NCBI GenBank assembly: GCA_024362935.1
Contig: JANCRA010000007.1
Coordinates: 14,138,503 to 14,202,502 of the forward strand
From: Setophaga petechia
Taxonomy: Eukaryota > Chordata > Aves > Passeriformes > Parulidae
Length of the DNA stretch: 64,000 nucleotides
Reading direction: 5' to 3'
Shown: positions 51,991 to 64,000 of the stretch, piece after piece
Position numbering within the stretch: position 1 is the first letter of the stretch
Layout of the letters: every line of letters begins with the position of its first letter
Translations under genes and position numbers: made by a program
Notes under the pieces: generated by a model
What the model was told of the DNA's origin: nothing
What the model saw: the letters and a program-made list of their open reading frames with translations, nothing else
The model's database searches: none

Positions 51991-54235
51991 TGACCGATGT
52001 CTTATCTAAAATTGTGCTTTTTAAAAATAGTGTTAGCTTTTCTATTAGTGTAAAAAGTAAAGATATGGTTAGGCTAGGAGGAAATTGATCCCATACTATT
52101 TAGACTATGATAACCAGGCTAGAATTCATCAGGTGTCTCTTTCAGTAGCTATAAAAAAAGGAAAGCCCACCAATTAAACTTTTAAAGGAACTGAAACCAG
52201 CAATGAGCAATGTAAATTGCTCCTGTTGTAGTACCTCATGTTTCTGTTGGTGAAAGATTAAGTCTGTGTAAAACCTGTTTAGAGTGAGATAAAGCAGGAA
52301 TAAAAGGGCATGTGGAAGAAATCAGTCGAAAAACACAGGCTAGCAGCATTAATCCAGATTACTTCTTGCCTACCAAGTATATGAATAATAGGTATGATCA
52401 TTTCTTACTGGTTTTTACAGGGGTAATTTTGTGATAAGTTGGCAGCTGAAATTCCTACCAACAAGAAGGATCTCTCCAAGGAAGGGAGGGTTTAAAGGGT
52501 TTTTACTGTTCAAAACTAGTAAAAACCATTTTTTGGAAACCGGCCAACAGTGTTTCCAACTCTGTAGTTTACCACATTTTGTGATTTTGTATTTTAAGCC
52601 AGGAAGTGTTTTGCCCTAATAGTTTAGAGTATCTAATCCTAGGGCTCAGTGTCAGGAATTGCTTGTTTGCAACTGGTGCAAGTGTTCCTAATGGCTCAGT
52701 AGCCATTCTCTTCTCACTTTCAGATGGCTTACAAAAGAGACAATTCCCTATTTCTATGATTTCAGGATTTTGGTTTCTCTTATATAATGGACTGTCAACT
52801 ACTCATTTTGGTTTTAGGTTTAAACCACCAGCTCTGCAGATCACTCAAAAGAAATCAATTGCTTCTATATGATCTTGAAACGTCCCTCATTACTTGTTCG
52901 TGTGAGATTGTCTTTTAACATCACCCTAGCAGGAGCATGTTAGAGGTCCTATATTAGACAGAGTATAATGTGCTAAGTACTGCATTAAAATGACAACATA
53001 AGTGGTAGTTGGGAGCAGTATTCACTATTTCAGAACAAGTTCAGTTTGGTATTGCTGTTTGTCATTGAGTGAGTGCCACAATTTGATCCCTCATTTTTTT
53101 GTCCCTCGTCACTGGCACTGTTGACAATGGTTTGGCACAATGCAAAGAGGTTCATCAGAACATTAGAGCACGTGGAAGTTCAGGAAATACAATTCTCTGA
53201 AATGTACATGCAATCTCTCTGAAAGTTAGCCCCCTTTTTCAGTATGGAACTCTCTGAATGTTTGTCTTCTTATTATGATATTAAAAAATAATTTTATTTA
53301 ATCTAGCACTATGACTATATTAGGTCTGAGGGAGAAATGTTCCACTCTTGACATGTTGGTATACATGTGCAAATCATCAGATGTCATAGTTAACTTGGTG
53401 AAGGTTTGGCAATGCTAATATTGTTGTTCTTTCTGAAGATCTCAGGCAGGCAATGAAAATTTTAACTGCTGGGAAGTCTTTTTAGGAGAGGATGCTTTAG
53501 GGCTATGCTGAACAGCACTGAACATACTGGTAAGACAAGATGCATCAAAAACTAATGAAAATAAAGCAAGCTTCCTCAAATATTCAATCTTCCACCTTTA
53601 TTTTATCATTAGTTTGAAGCAAGAGTGCTGTTGGTTGCAGGCAGCCAAAGTGAAATATCTTTGTTAAACTGCATGCTGACAAGCATTTTAGTACATGGAA
53701 CATAATAATGAATTATTATCTGCCTGCAGAACAGCATTTCCTTACCTCGGTATCAATTTTGGAGTCAATCAGGGCAGTGTCCTAAGAGCTGGGATTTTTA
53801 GATTATACCCCTCATGAAGTGCAAAAAAAGGTCAAAACCAGAAAATGAATAGGGACACATTTTAGAACCACCCTTGATAAGAAGGCTTTTGTGTATAAAA
53901 GTTCTCAGAAACTGGGCTGGGTTTTGAACTCCTGTCCCTAATCACATAAAGATAAGGTCCCACGGAGTGAGCAAACCTGTTTTGATTATTGTAACCTCTT
54001 TTGTACTGCTTTCAATGTTGAAGGTATGAAACAAGTTTAAAATACCACCCAGAAATTACACCAAGATGCCTTCAAACAAGCTTTTCTGTGTACAACATAA
54101 GGATTTCTTCCAAAACTTGATTAAACTGCCAGACTGGATACTATAAATATTGGTGATGTGCTCTCAGTATACTATGAATAGTACTGATCACATCACCTAT
54201 AAAAAGACTTAGCTGTAATGTAAAGCATGTGGAAA

Positions 54236-54302
54236 CAAAAAGAAAAAAAAACCAAAAAAACAAACCCAAAAAACCACCAAAACAGCAACAACAAAAAACC
54301 CA
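54236..54302. repeat. A/C-only low-complexity tract
   Basis: About 65 bp of A and C (aaaaaaaaccaaaaaaacaa, ccaccaaaacagcaacaac). It includes a short (AAC)n stretch and has no coding value. Confidence 0.9.
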
Positions 54303-56460
54303 TTGAAAACAACTGCCAGCTGCCTGGGGTAAAAAAGAAATGTTCTAAATTGTTCAGTATTTCTCTGTTATTTTTAAAATTCCTCCTGAAGATATTGATG
54401 TTCTCAGGCGCACAATAATTGGAGGAGATAGGAAAGTGACCACTAAGCCAATCTGATTAATGACACGGTCCTTTTCTTATTTCATAGACCTGATTTTACC
54501 TGCTGGTTAAACTGATGTTACTGTGCATGTGGATTGCATAATGCAGATGTGAGGTTATGTAATTAAATAATGCTTAAACTGTCTGCAGAGGGTTAACTGT
54601 GGCAGTTGTCTATCGTAAATTCAAGCGAAAAAAATATTTCACTGAGTAGGAGGACAGACATTTTGATCAGAGGGTCATTGTCCTATTAATAAAGAACTAA
54701 TAGGTTTTCCAAATGAATGACTTGTATTTTCAATTTGAGGAGAGGTGAGAGTACGAGGTGATAGAACTGAGGTTCAATTGAGAGTTTAATCCATGTATCA
54801 AGAACCTTTGTCACTGAAATGATGGTGAATAGATGAATTCATTTACAAAGTGTAATGAGTTCCTATTGAGAATTAATTATCTTGGAACTTAGTTCTGAAA
54901 CTGGAAACATATTTGACCCTTGAAATCAATCTTTCTTTTTCTCCCTTCATACCACCAGAAACTAGATAAAACTTCATGAGTTCAACATGATGGAAGTTAG
55001 GATTTATATTTTAAAATCTTTTTTAACACATTGTAGTGCAAGTATGGACGCTGTTCTTATTCTCTTTCTTAGTTCTAGTACATGTCTGAATTCTGACTGC
55101 AGTTATTCCTGAGTATTGTTGACTTTTAGTTAATATATGTGGTGATTTGTACTTTTGAGGGAAGGAAGGCATTGTTACATCCTAATGTGGTTGAGCACCT
55201 GGAAACATCAAGAGAAAAGCCAGGGACAATTTTGGAATTTAAGGCAGAGAATAACAGTGAGAGGATAAAAGCCTCAGATATTGGCAGGCAAAAGAGGAGA
55301 ATAATGGGAGGAACAGTGTCTGTCACAGAGAGAGACATTTAGAATAACAGACTAAGTGGCAATGCAGATTATATGACTGGGTTTTGTTATGTGAATTGTG
55401 AGGCAAATGACCTGGGCTGTTGCATCAAATTAGTATATTCCTAGAAAGTAAATAGTATTTATAAAGTAGGAAATATTGGGTTTGAGTATTAATTTCTTTT
55501 CTGTCAGTTCATATCTTTGCTTCCTCTTTTTTTGTCTTGTGGCAGTACTGTATTGAAGGGGAGTTGTAGCTGCAATTGCTGTGAGTTCTTGATAATCTGT
55601 TAAATGCTTTAAAATTGGTTAATCTTAAAAAGATAAGCCTCTAAAATCTAGATTTTATCATTATTAAAGTAGTTTTAAAAATTAATCTTGTTCATAGACT
55701 TTTTAATATCTTCAGTTTTCAATTTCAGTAAATTGCAGGTTGTGCTGACAGAAATTCAATCTAGATGAAGGTGAGACTGATTTTCAAGCAATCTTTGATT
55801 GCAAGCAATCTTTCTAATTGTAGGATAGAATACTCTTCAGTTCTTCAGTTTTTCCAAGATTCTGTAAGAAGTTGAATGAAATTTTTATATTTATGCTTGT
55901 GGCTGCTTACGCAGTTGGTTCTTGTTGATTTTTAAAGGTTCAATATTGTATAAATGATTAATTTCACTTTGTATGTAAGCCTCCAAACTTCAGAGCTGTT
56001 CCAGAATATTCTCTGAAGGGATACCTTAGACCTCATAACTGGCAAAAATGTCATTAATCCTATCTTGCCAAATGCATGAGATTCCTTTCTAGAGGTGTAG
56101 TAGGTTTAGGAAATAGAAAAGTTTTGATTTTTTGAAGCAGGTTAAATTGTATCAATGAATAGTCAACCTGTGTAACCTAGGAAACTCACTGTGCCAGTTC
56201 TTCAGGACCTGTTCTTCACTTGTCTCCTGAGTCACCACCTCAGTATCATGTCCTCTGTCCTCACAGTTCTGAAGTCCATATAGAACAAATCCAGTATCAA
56301 TTCTTTCAGAGTTTGCATGTACATGTGAATAACTGGGCAGGAATAGGAAACTACGTGGTTGCCCAACCATGCTTTGTGGTAAGTGAGGCTGGTGATCATC
56401 TGCCCTTCTACATCTGTCCCAGTTAAAAATGTATGCAAACACTATAGCTACTTTCAAAGA

Positions 56461-56542
56461 AGAAAAACCAACCAACCAACCAACCAATGTACAGAAACCC
56501 CTCCAAAAATTGCCAACCCAAAAATCAAAAACCACAACAAAA
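56461..56542. repeat. A/C-rich tract with (AACC)5 microsatellite
   Basis: An (AACC)5 array at 56466-56487 is followed by A/C-rich sequence (ccctccaaaaattgccaacc). The tetranucleotide array may be length-polymorphic. Confidence 0.92.
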
Positions 56543-59500
56543 AAGGCCCTGATTGCAGCTGGTGTTTCTTCAAGAGAAGAAGAAAGATACCTTCTCATCC
56601 ATTATGTCACTGAAATTTTTGATTAATTTCAATTGAATTTGTTTATGAAAGATGTTCCAGAATTTTCATTGGTGATTTATGTGATAGCTAAGCCACTGGC
56701 ATAATGTTGGTGTTTGAAGCAATACATTCCAGCTGCCTTGGGGATGGTGCCCATTATGATGACCATGACTTTCACTACTTTATCCTTATAGCTATTCCCT
56801 CAGTGGTCTGCCAAACCATGCTGCACTGTGTTTTGAAATCTACCTTTGTCATAAAGTTTCCACTGAAGGAGCAGAACCTGAAATCTAAGAGGATGAGCAC
56901 TGGAGCAGTAAATCCTGTTCTGTTGTGTGCAGTTTATAAGCATCTCTGGCGCAGATCACTTTATTAAAGCAACATCTGCTACAAGCACAGTACTTGGATT
57001 AGTGATGACAGCCATTTGCAGCCAAATGAACTCTTAAAAATAGAAGATATTTAAGTTTGAAAAGGATTAATGTTTTATTAGCTTGCTAAATTCTGAAGGT
57101 TTACGGTAGCACTTTCTGTGGTTGTTTTCTGTGGATGCTCTTTATATTTAGTCTAATGTAAGTGTGATCTGCATCACCAGTTTTCTCAGCTTGCCTTATA
57201 AGATTGATTGGTCTTATATCTGTCTGTTCTCTGTCACGAAAAATCATGAGGTTAGGGGTATGACGGCAGTGTTTTTCCCATTAGGGAAGCACTTAAAAAA
57301 ATCGTTGGGAGGGCCTGTTTCTTCAGACACTTCTTCCAGATCTGCTGCCACTGGAACATCTATATCCAAACACAACAAGCTTCTGTTCAAGCCTTGTCAG
57401 TGTCATTGCTATTTTTTCCTACCACAGAATTCTTACTGTACTAACTTGAAATATGGATTGGTCATTTCCATACTTCAATTAGCTTCTCATTCACACCATT
57501 TCAAGCTATTGGGACATAGTAGCTGATTCCAGTGGCAACATCTGCCCATTGACAGGAGCAAGAAAAATATTTTGTGGTTTTGTCTGGTCCAGCATCTACT
57601 CGTTTTAATATCCTTTTCCTAGTCAGAAAACATTCAGTTCTGTTTCTCAAAGGTACACTCATGTAAGTAGACTTATAAAGTGCCAGGGAAAACTTTTACT
57701 CAAGTGAAGAAAAAAAATCACTTTTTAAGTGCATGTTAAGAAATGAGAGCTGCCATGCATTCAATACAGTCAGAGAAACCTTATGTGGTTCATGTTGTAT
57801 TGATTCAGTCTGTTGGTTCATATGGTGAAAAAGACGTAGTTTGAAGACAAGCCACTGACATGTTTAAACACGATGTGTTACAGTTAACTCCTGCACTGAC
57901 TGTATGGAGCTCCTTAAAAGCCCAGCCTGAGACTGGTGCCTGGTAGAATTGTCAGAAAATTGCAATAATAAAGATCAATCTCTGCTCTAAAAAGCTTAGA
58001 TTTCAACAGACAGGACAGTTGAAAAATTTGAAAGAAATCTTAATGCAGAAAGGTGCAGTGCTTTGCTTTTAGGAGATTCTCATAGCAAGTGCAGACAGAA
58101 CAATAATTCAGTCCTTTCTGATGTTTTTCCCAAACCCATTGAAAGATATCCATACTGAACTGGTAGGAGATGCTTCCTCTTTTCATTGCTCCTGCATTTG
58201 CAACGAGCAAGGCTCAAACCTTTCCTTTGTGACCCAATATCCATTCTTGCTCAAGAGATGTCTACCAAATACAATTTTTTTGTGTTTTGGTGGCCTTCTG
58301 AGTTAATGTATTGTTAACATGGTGCTTTGGACATGGTTTTTTCTAATTCACTGCTTTCATATCCTCATCTATTAAATGGCTGAATTCAACCAACACCTCA
58401 ATTTTCTCAGAGGTTTTCTCCTTTTAATAATTTTTTCGCGCATATGGTGATACCTGGAGTCAAAAGTGTTTTTTAAAATTTTTTTTATTGAAGGACAGCT
58501 CTTAATGAAAAGATTGAGCAGAGGCTGTTTCTATTCTCAATATTTGTTTACTGATCTTCCCTTTCCACTCAAAATACTTAAAATAGTATGAAATTTGGAG
58601 ACACATTTATTTCTTCCTTTAGAGTGGGTTTTGTAAGTTGATATTGGTCAAGATGTTTGACCACTCTGTGCGTTTTCCCCCCTCCCAAATGTGTGTTATG
58701 GCATTTCTACGTTGTGGAACCTGCAATTTCACCTAACTAGTGATTAGATACTATGCTAACAGGGGCTATCTAAAGTGAGTAGGATACTTGACTTTAATAT
58801 GGAATGGCTTGTGCTAAGGCAAAGCTGTAGGACTGAAAGAAACATGTTAGGACTGTAGGTGATTCTTTGGGTGCCTTGTCACTCCCTTACCCAACAATTT
58901 TTTTTTTTGCCTTGAAAAAATTCTTGTGTTGATTACTTAAAATTTTCTCAGAGACTCAATAATTATTTCCCCATTAAGCCAAGTCTAGAGTGCAACTTAG
59001 TATCTGTTTGGAAGTACTTCTCTCTGGTTTTCATGTTATTTATCCTTTGTGCTCTGTTTTTCCTGTGCCCTTCCGAGGTGTTCAGATGCTGTCTGTAAAA
59101 TTATAATCTTAACAGTTGAAGAATCCTAAAAAACTAAAAATGCTCATTTTTATGTACTTAAATATGGACATTCCCCAGTACCATCCCCCCAGCATAACTG
59201 TGACAGAATGTTGTGTAAATGATGGTTTTCTCAGATTTAGGTTTATAATATTAGCTACATGCACCTAAAATGGTTAATATCCAGGCTACACAAAAATGAA
59301 GATGTTTCCTTAAGGGCTTTTGCTCACCTTAGACCCAAGAGGAGTGATTTCTTCATAGCATGTATATGTTTATGTACGATCACCTGATTCAATTTGGTTA
59401 ATTATTCTGACAGAATAGAAGTGCTTCAGATACTGTGGAGTCAATAATATATTAGATCTCAGAATGTTTGAAACCAAGAAACACAAATGTTATTTTGGAT

Positions 59501-62500
59501 TAATTTTACCTAAGTGTTTAAGACATTCACTGTAGATGTATTTTGTTCCTGTACAGTCTATAGTCACTCTTCATAACCCAGCTAATCTTTCTTGAACTAT
59601 ACTGGAATGTGTAGTGTGTAGTTTGCATGGATTGTCCTGATACTTTTGGACTCTGAGCATACATACTTGCATAAAAGCTTTTGAATTAGGTACAGAAACT
59701 GTGCTTTAAATCTTTTGAAAACATGGTTCCGCTGGCAAAGTATAGTCAAGGGTAAATACTAATGTTAATGAGTATAGTATATTTTCATTTTGAAGGAAAT
59801 TTGTTTTGTGCAGTGTTTGAGAGCTATCCTGTGGTTCCAATCCTGTGGAAATTTCTGTGTCAGGAGGGTCTCAATTACCAAGATAATTTGGTAAAATGCT
59901 TGCTGTGTGACTGTAGAAGAAAAATATTTGCCTTTCCTCATTTCAGAAAGAGGGAGACGATTTAAATGTGATCTTTAGAATTTTAATCCATTGCATCTAC
60001 TTTTGTTTCAATTTATTTTTGGGAAATTGTAATTTAAGATATTTATCATATCTCCCCCTCTTCCTGCCAGGTATGCTATGCTAATGTATTGGTTGATATT
60101 TGATATACTAGTTAGTGAATCATACACGAAATTAATACATCAGTCATTATGTCAAACAAGGCATTAATACCAAAACATTCCTAATAATTTATCTGTTAAA
60201 TAATTAAAAATGTCGAAGTTGACAACCTACAGAATTTTTTCAAATAAATTTAATTGTGTCAATAGAGGTACCTCGATCTGGTGCCTCAAAGTATCAAAAT
60301 ATATTTACATATATCTTATAGTAATATTTTATAAAATGTTACAGAATTCCCTTGATTCCTTGTTTATTGAGAACAGTGGTTTCTCAAGGCAAGTGTTACG
60401 CTTCGTGCTTATGTAAGGCACAGGATTTTGGCTGTGAAAGGCTGATTAATAATGTATGGTTTAATGAGAAATATAAATAAATGGTAATTCTGTCAAATGT
60501 CATAGGAACAGTTGCCATACCTGTGGGAAGGATCATGCTTACTAGATTTCTTCTTTTGCCTTCACAAAATTTAGATGCAAGTCTGGGCTTACCTTATCTT
60601 GTAAAGCATAGCCGAGTTCTTTATAGATGTCAAATGGTAATAAATTTTTTTGATTGGAAGAAAACAATGATAGACTTCTCTGACTTGCAGAATTTTGCTT
60701 CATTATGTACTTCAGTGATTGCTTTTATTGAAAGCCCTTGGGCAAATACATACTCATGAAGAAATAGCAATGTGAACTGTTCCACTGTTTGGCCGATTTC
60801 AGTCCATTTAATCTTCTCTGTTAAATTCATAGCTCCTCTTTTAAGCGAGTAGCTATTTCTGGAACATACACAACCATAAATTTATTGAATAACAGCAGAG
60901 CTCTTATCTGAAAACAAATTTAGTTCACAAATAATAACTTTTTCATGGGGCAAACATAAGCATGAAAAGCATGAAAACTACAAAAAAAGCATTTTTAATA
61001 CAGGTTGTTCTGGTGATTAGCCATAACAGGGAAAACTAATGAATGCCTTGTTATGGCGTGTTGTTGATAAAGATATAAGCATTACACTGTATTTCATTAT
61101 TATTCATTTTAGTCTGTGTTAAGCCTTTTTCTTTATTTTATAAATTCTTTTCTGTTTCAAAGAAAAGTCAGAGTCCTGAGATCGCTTAGAAAAATAGAAT
61201 GAAGCCTCAATAAGGGTTGAATGTTCTGTTGAGGAATTAAGTTAGCTGGCCTGTGAGCTACTGAGCCTCAGCCCTGTAATCCATGAAAGCCCAAGTTAAG
61301 AGCTTCATGGCATCAGGACAAACTCTTGGTTGTCTATTCAGACATTGAAATCTTAATGTGGATTAACATTAGAAGCTTCTATAGGATTCCATTTTCTGAA
61401 CAAACTTCTTGCTTGAAGTACACTACTCAGAATTACAGATGTCATCAGGTCTTAATGTCATTGATGAAATGAGCATTCAGCAGTTAAATATATATAAATA
61501 AAATAATATATAGTATTATCTAACCTATTTTTGTAATCTTTACTCTCTAGATTATGAAAACCTCTTCAATAAGGATTTTTCAGAATTTAGTAACAGACTA
61601 GTTTATATCTTTTCCTGGCCTCTGAGTTGTAATCTCTGTTATAATTGTAGAATATTTTTTTCTTCTGATTAATGTTTACTTCAGCTGTGCAGGAGTACAA
61701 GACTGTCTATGAAGTCAACATCATTATAGGTGACTAGAATTAGATAACATGTAGCGTTTGCTCTCTGTGGATTATTTTGTTCCTTGGCTCTGAGATAACT
61801 TCTCTCAGCAATTTCTGGTAGTTTCATATTGCATTTACATCTGATTTGTAGCCTGCAGAGTGTGATTGAGCTGTGGGATTACTTTAGCACACTGTTAGAA
61901 CTGGAGAGGGCAAGCAGCATTCTAAGAACCTGTGTTTTGAACTGCTGCTAGGAGACATAGGGATACTGGAGTTCTGACCTTCAGTTGAATTTTTAAAAAA
62001 TCATACAATTTAATTGAAATTTAAGTATAAACAATCAAGTGCAGTTAAAAGTTGTAGCAAGAACTGATTGAAATTATGTAGTCTCAGTTCTATCACCACA
62101 GATTAGACTACCACATCTCTGAATGAGGGAGAAAAAAAAAGAGGAACGAAACCTAAAAACAGTGGGGACAAAGGCTGATACTGAGGGCGGTTTGGCATCT
62201 TGATTGAATTTTGTAGCCTTGTCCTCAACCTCAGAGGACCTTTCTGAAGATACACAGGCAGAAACTGTGACTTGCAGTGTTGGTTGGAGTGGTAGAAGGA
62301 TGACTGGCTGAAATTGGATGGTTCCAGAAATAGTGATCACTGGGCCCTTTTGCAGATGAATTGTTTTTCCCTGATAGTTTAGATGCATTCCCTTGGTGTC
62401 TTATGCTTGCTAATAGCAAAATAATGGCTTGAATAATGAGTTGATCTAAATTATATAGAAGGGAAGCCCCAGAAGAGAATTTGGCTTAGCACCTTCCAAA

Positions 62501-63363
62501 ATTGACAAGGGAACAGTATGGAATAAATAGCTTATGTAACAATAAGTCTTGTAATTATACACTTGTTTCAGCAGATGGATGTGCTATTTTGGGACTGAAT
62601 AACAACTGAACATTAACTCTAGTAACTTGCTTTTTCAGTGATGGCAATCTGGACAAATGTGCTGCAACTCCAAGAAGCTAATGCAGCTGGTGGAGGCAGA
62701 TCTCTGCGGGCTGGCAGCCTGCTGTGCTCCAAGCCTACACCTTTAGGGATGATTCACTTTTTGTTCCTGCTCATGCTCAAGGCAAAGCATTGATCTGATC
62801 ATGGAGTAGGAGTGGACAGAGTAGCTTCTTTCTGTTTTATCTGTACATCTAAAATACCAGACAAATCATCAAATATTAGAAAATCCACCCGTGTGTAAGT
62901 GTTGGGTGGGAAGCCTACACACGCTTAGGAATATTTTGTTGTATAATAAACCCAGCATGAATGACTTTATCCAGTTCCACTCACATTGCCACCCTATAAA
63001 TCTCTTAGTACTTCTCTGTAAGAGATCATGTTTTCTAGCCTTATTAGAGCTCAATATGGGGAAACCATTGCAGATAGCTAATTACACACAATTTCTTTCC
63101 TTAATTTTATACTGGAACTTTTTTCATTGTGTAGACCCTATATGGTATGAGTATTTTTTCTGGTGGGGTTTTTTTATGTTCTGTAGTTATTAAAAGATAG
63201 TATCTCTTTTTAAGTTAGGAAATTTAGAACTGTACTACTTTTTCTAGGCAACACAGTTAAATAAAAACCTGGTTTAAATTTATGTTTTCCTTTCAGTTTA
63301 GGTTTTCAAAGATGGCATTTAAACACATTAAGGACGTATTCCTAAGAGATTTTTATTATTATA

Positions 63364-63392
63364 ATCATCATCCTCCTCCTCATCATCATCAT
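63364..63392. repeat. Compound (ATC)/(CTC) trinucleotide microsatellite
   Basis: The order is atcatcatc, then cctcctcct, then catcatcatc. A CCT block sits inside an ATC array, preceded by a ttattattat-like stretch. It is likely length-variable. Confidence 0.93.
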
Positions 63393-64000
63393 AATTTAAT
63401 TCTGAATTTTAATTCTGAGATATATTTCAGATTTGTTAAAATACCTTGAAGTCTTTTCTTTATATTTCGAAATGTTTTCATTATATGCAGCTCTCAGAAA
63501 TGAGAATCCATTTATCATTATCAAGTATTTTGCAAGTGTTACACAGGCAAATACTTTAAATGTAGGACTGTCTTCTCTGCCATTACTTTCATTCCTCCTT
63601 GATGGCTTTTTTTTTGATTCATGCACAAATGACTTATCTTTTTTTCTTGCTTTGTTTGCATTGAAAAGTAGAGTTAATCTCCAGAAACACAAAAAGACTA
63701 CATAAAAAGAAAACACATTTCACCCTTCTGTTTATTGAATACTAAATGAGAAGAGTGTTCAATATTTAATGTGTTAAATTGCATTGACAGTATCTGCTTC
63801 TAGGGTCTCCTTGCAGGTGTGTTTTGCTTGTGAGCTTAACTGGCTCTGTAATTAGAGCAGTTTGAAGCTTGTTCCATACTCTGAGCTGCTTTTATTTGGG
63901 TAGGGAAGCCAAAACTGTCATAACATGTGGTTCATAATTGCTTTCCATGTACCGTCAGAAAAGCGCTTTGGAAAAAAAACCTCTCAGAATTCCTCAATAG

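Larger units (their letters stand above)
34453..64000 (+). other. KCNMA1: KCNMA1 intron 2, 5' part (next constitutive exon not in window)
   Basis: This is AT-rich sequence without a segment that translates to the rest of S1 of Slo1, so intron 2 probably runs past the window end. 34.5-39.4 kb holds only T-rich tracts and an antisense donor-like site near 37.28 kb. 39.6-43.7 kb has a poly(A)-type composition in places and nothing else named. 43.8 kb has an 18-bp repeat. 44-49.2 kb is featureless apart from a T-rich run and an A/C tract. 49.2-49.8 kb has the tandem duplication and CR1. 51.2-52 kb has a cassette-exon candidate and a MIR-like fragment. 52-64 kb has A/C tracts and a trinucleotide microsatellite, otherwise nothing recognised. 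Confidence 0.8.

Noticed and set aside
56152..56598. 148-aa minus-strand open frame
   Set aside because: Its N-terminal half is produced by the A/C microsatellite tract read in reverse, and the rest matches nothing I know.
2319..62722. 14-bp word ggctggcagcctgc shared by 2319-2332 and 62709-62722
   Set aside because: It is partly self-complementary and GC-simple, and similarity does not extend, so there is no evidence of a repeat family.
1..64000. tRNA, rRNA, CRISPR arrays, prokaryotic operons, viral gene sets
   Set aside because: None of the expected motifs or arrangements is present. The exon/intron structure and repeats fit an avian nuclear intron.

Overview
This window looks like avian nuclear DNA. 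It is AT-rich, low in CpG and almost free of coding potential. It carries two CR1 retrotransposon tails of the type that dominates bird genomes, several A/C-only low-complexity tracts common in bird introns, and a few MIR-like SINE remnants. No bacterial or viral gene organisation is visible: no operons, ribosome-binding-site-led ORFs, rRNA, tRNA or CRISPR array.

The one securely identified gene part is a single exon on the + strand at 34288-34452. It encodes 55 residues of the BK (Slo1, large-conductance Ca2+- and voltage-activated K+) channel alpha subunit, KCNMA1. The exon covers the S0-S1 cytosolic linker and the start of S1. It is bounded by a consensus acceptor and a GTAAGT donor and is in phase 0 at both ends. 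The rest of the window is then the 3' part of KCNMA1 intron 1 (1-34287) and the 5' part of intron 2 (34453-64000). The exon with the N-terminus and S0, and the exon with the body of S1, are outside the window as far as I can see.

Layout. 1-12 kb is plain AT-rich intron with one short GC-rich patch near 2.3 kb. 12.1-18.2 kb holds several strong inverted repeats, an 82-bp near-palindrome among them, and a stretch around 13.1-13.5 kb that looks like a conserved non-coding element. 19.5-22.2 kb has a GC-rich patch, a 40-bp CR1 tail and three A/C tracts. 28-32 kb has two MIR-like fragments. 32.1-33.8 kb is a GC- and CpG-elevated segment about 0.6-2 kb upstream of the exon. Intron 2 has a possible poison exon (39.5 kb), a three-copy 18-bp repeat (43.8 kb), a perfect 41-bp tandem duplication and a CR1 tail (49.2-49.8 kb), an open, splice-site-bounded segment that could be an in-frame cassette exon (51.25 kb), a MIR-like fragment (51.9 kb) and further A/C tracts.

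I found no undescribed multi-gene system. The observations most worth a second look are the in-frame cassette-exon candidate at 51252-51356, the hairpins at 12163-12244 and 17288-17328, the non-coding element candidate at 13.1-13.5 kb, and the GC-rich segment upstream of the exon.
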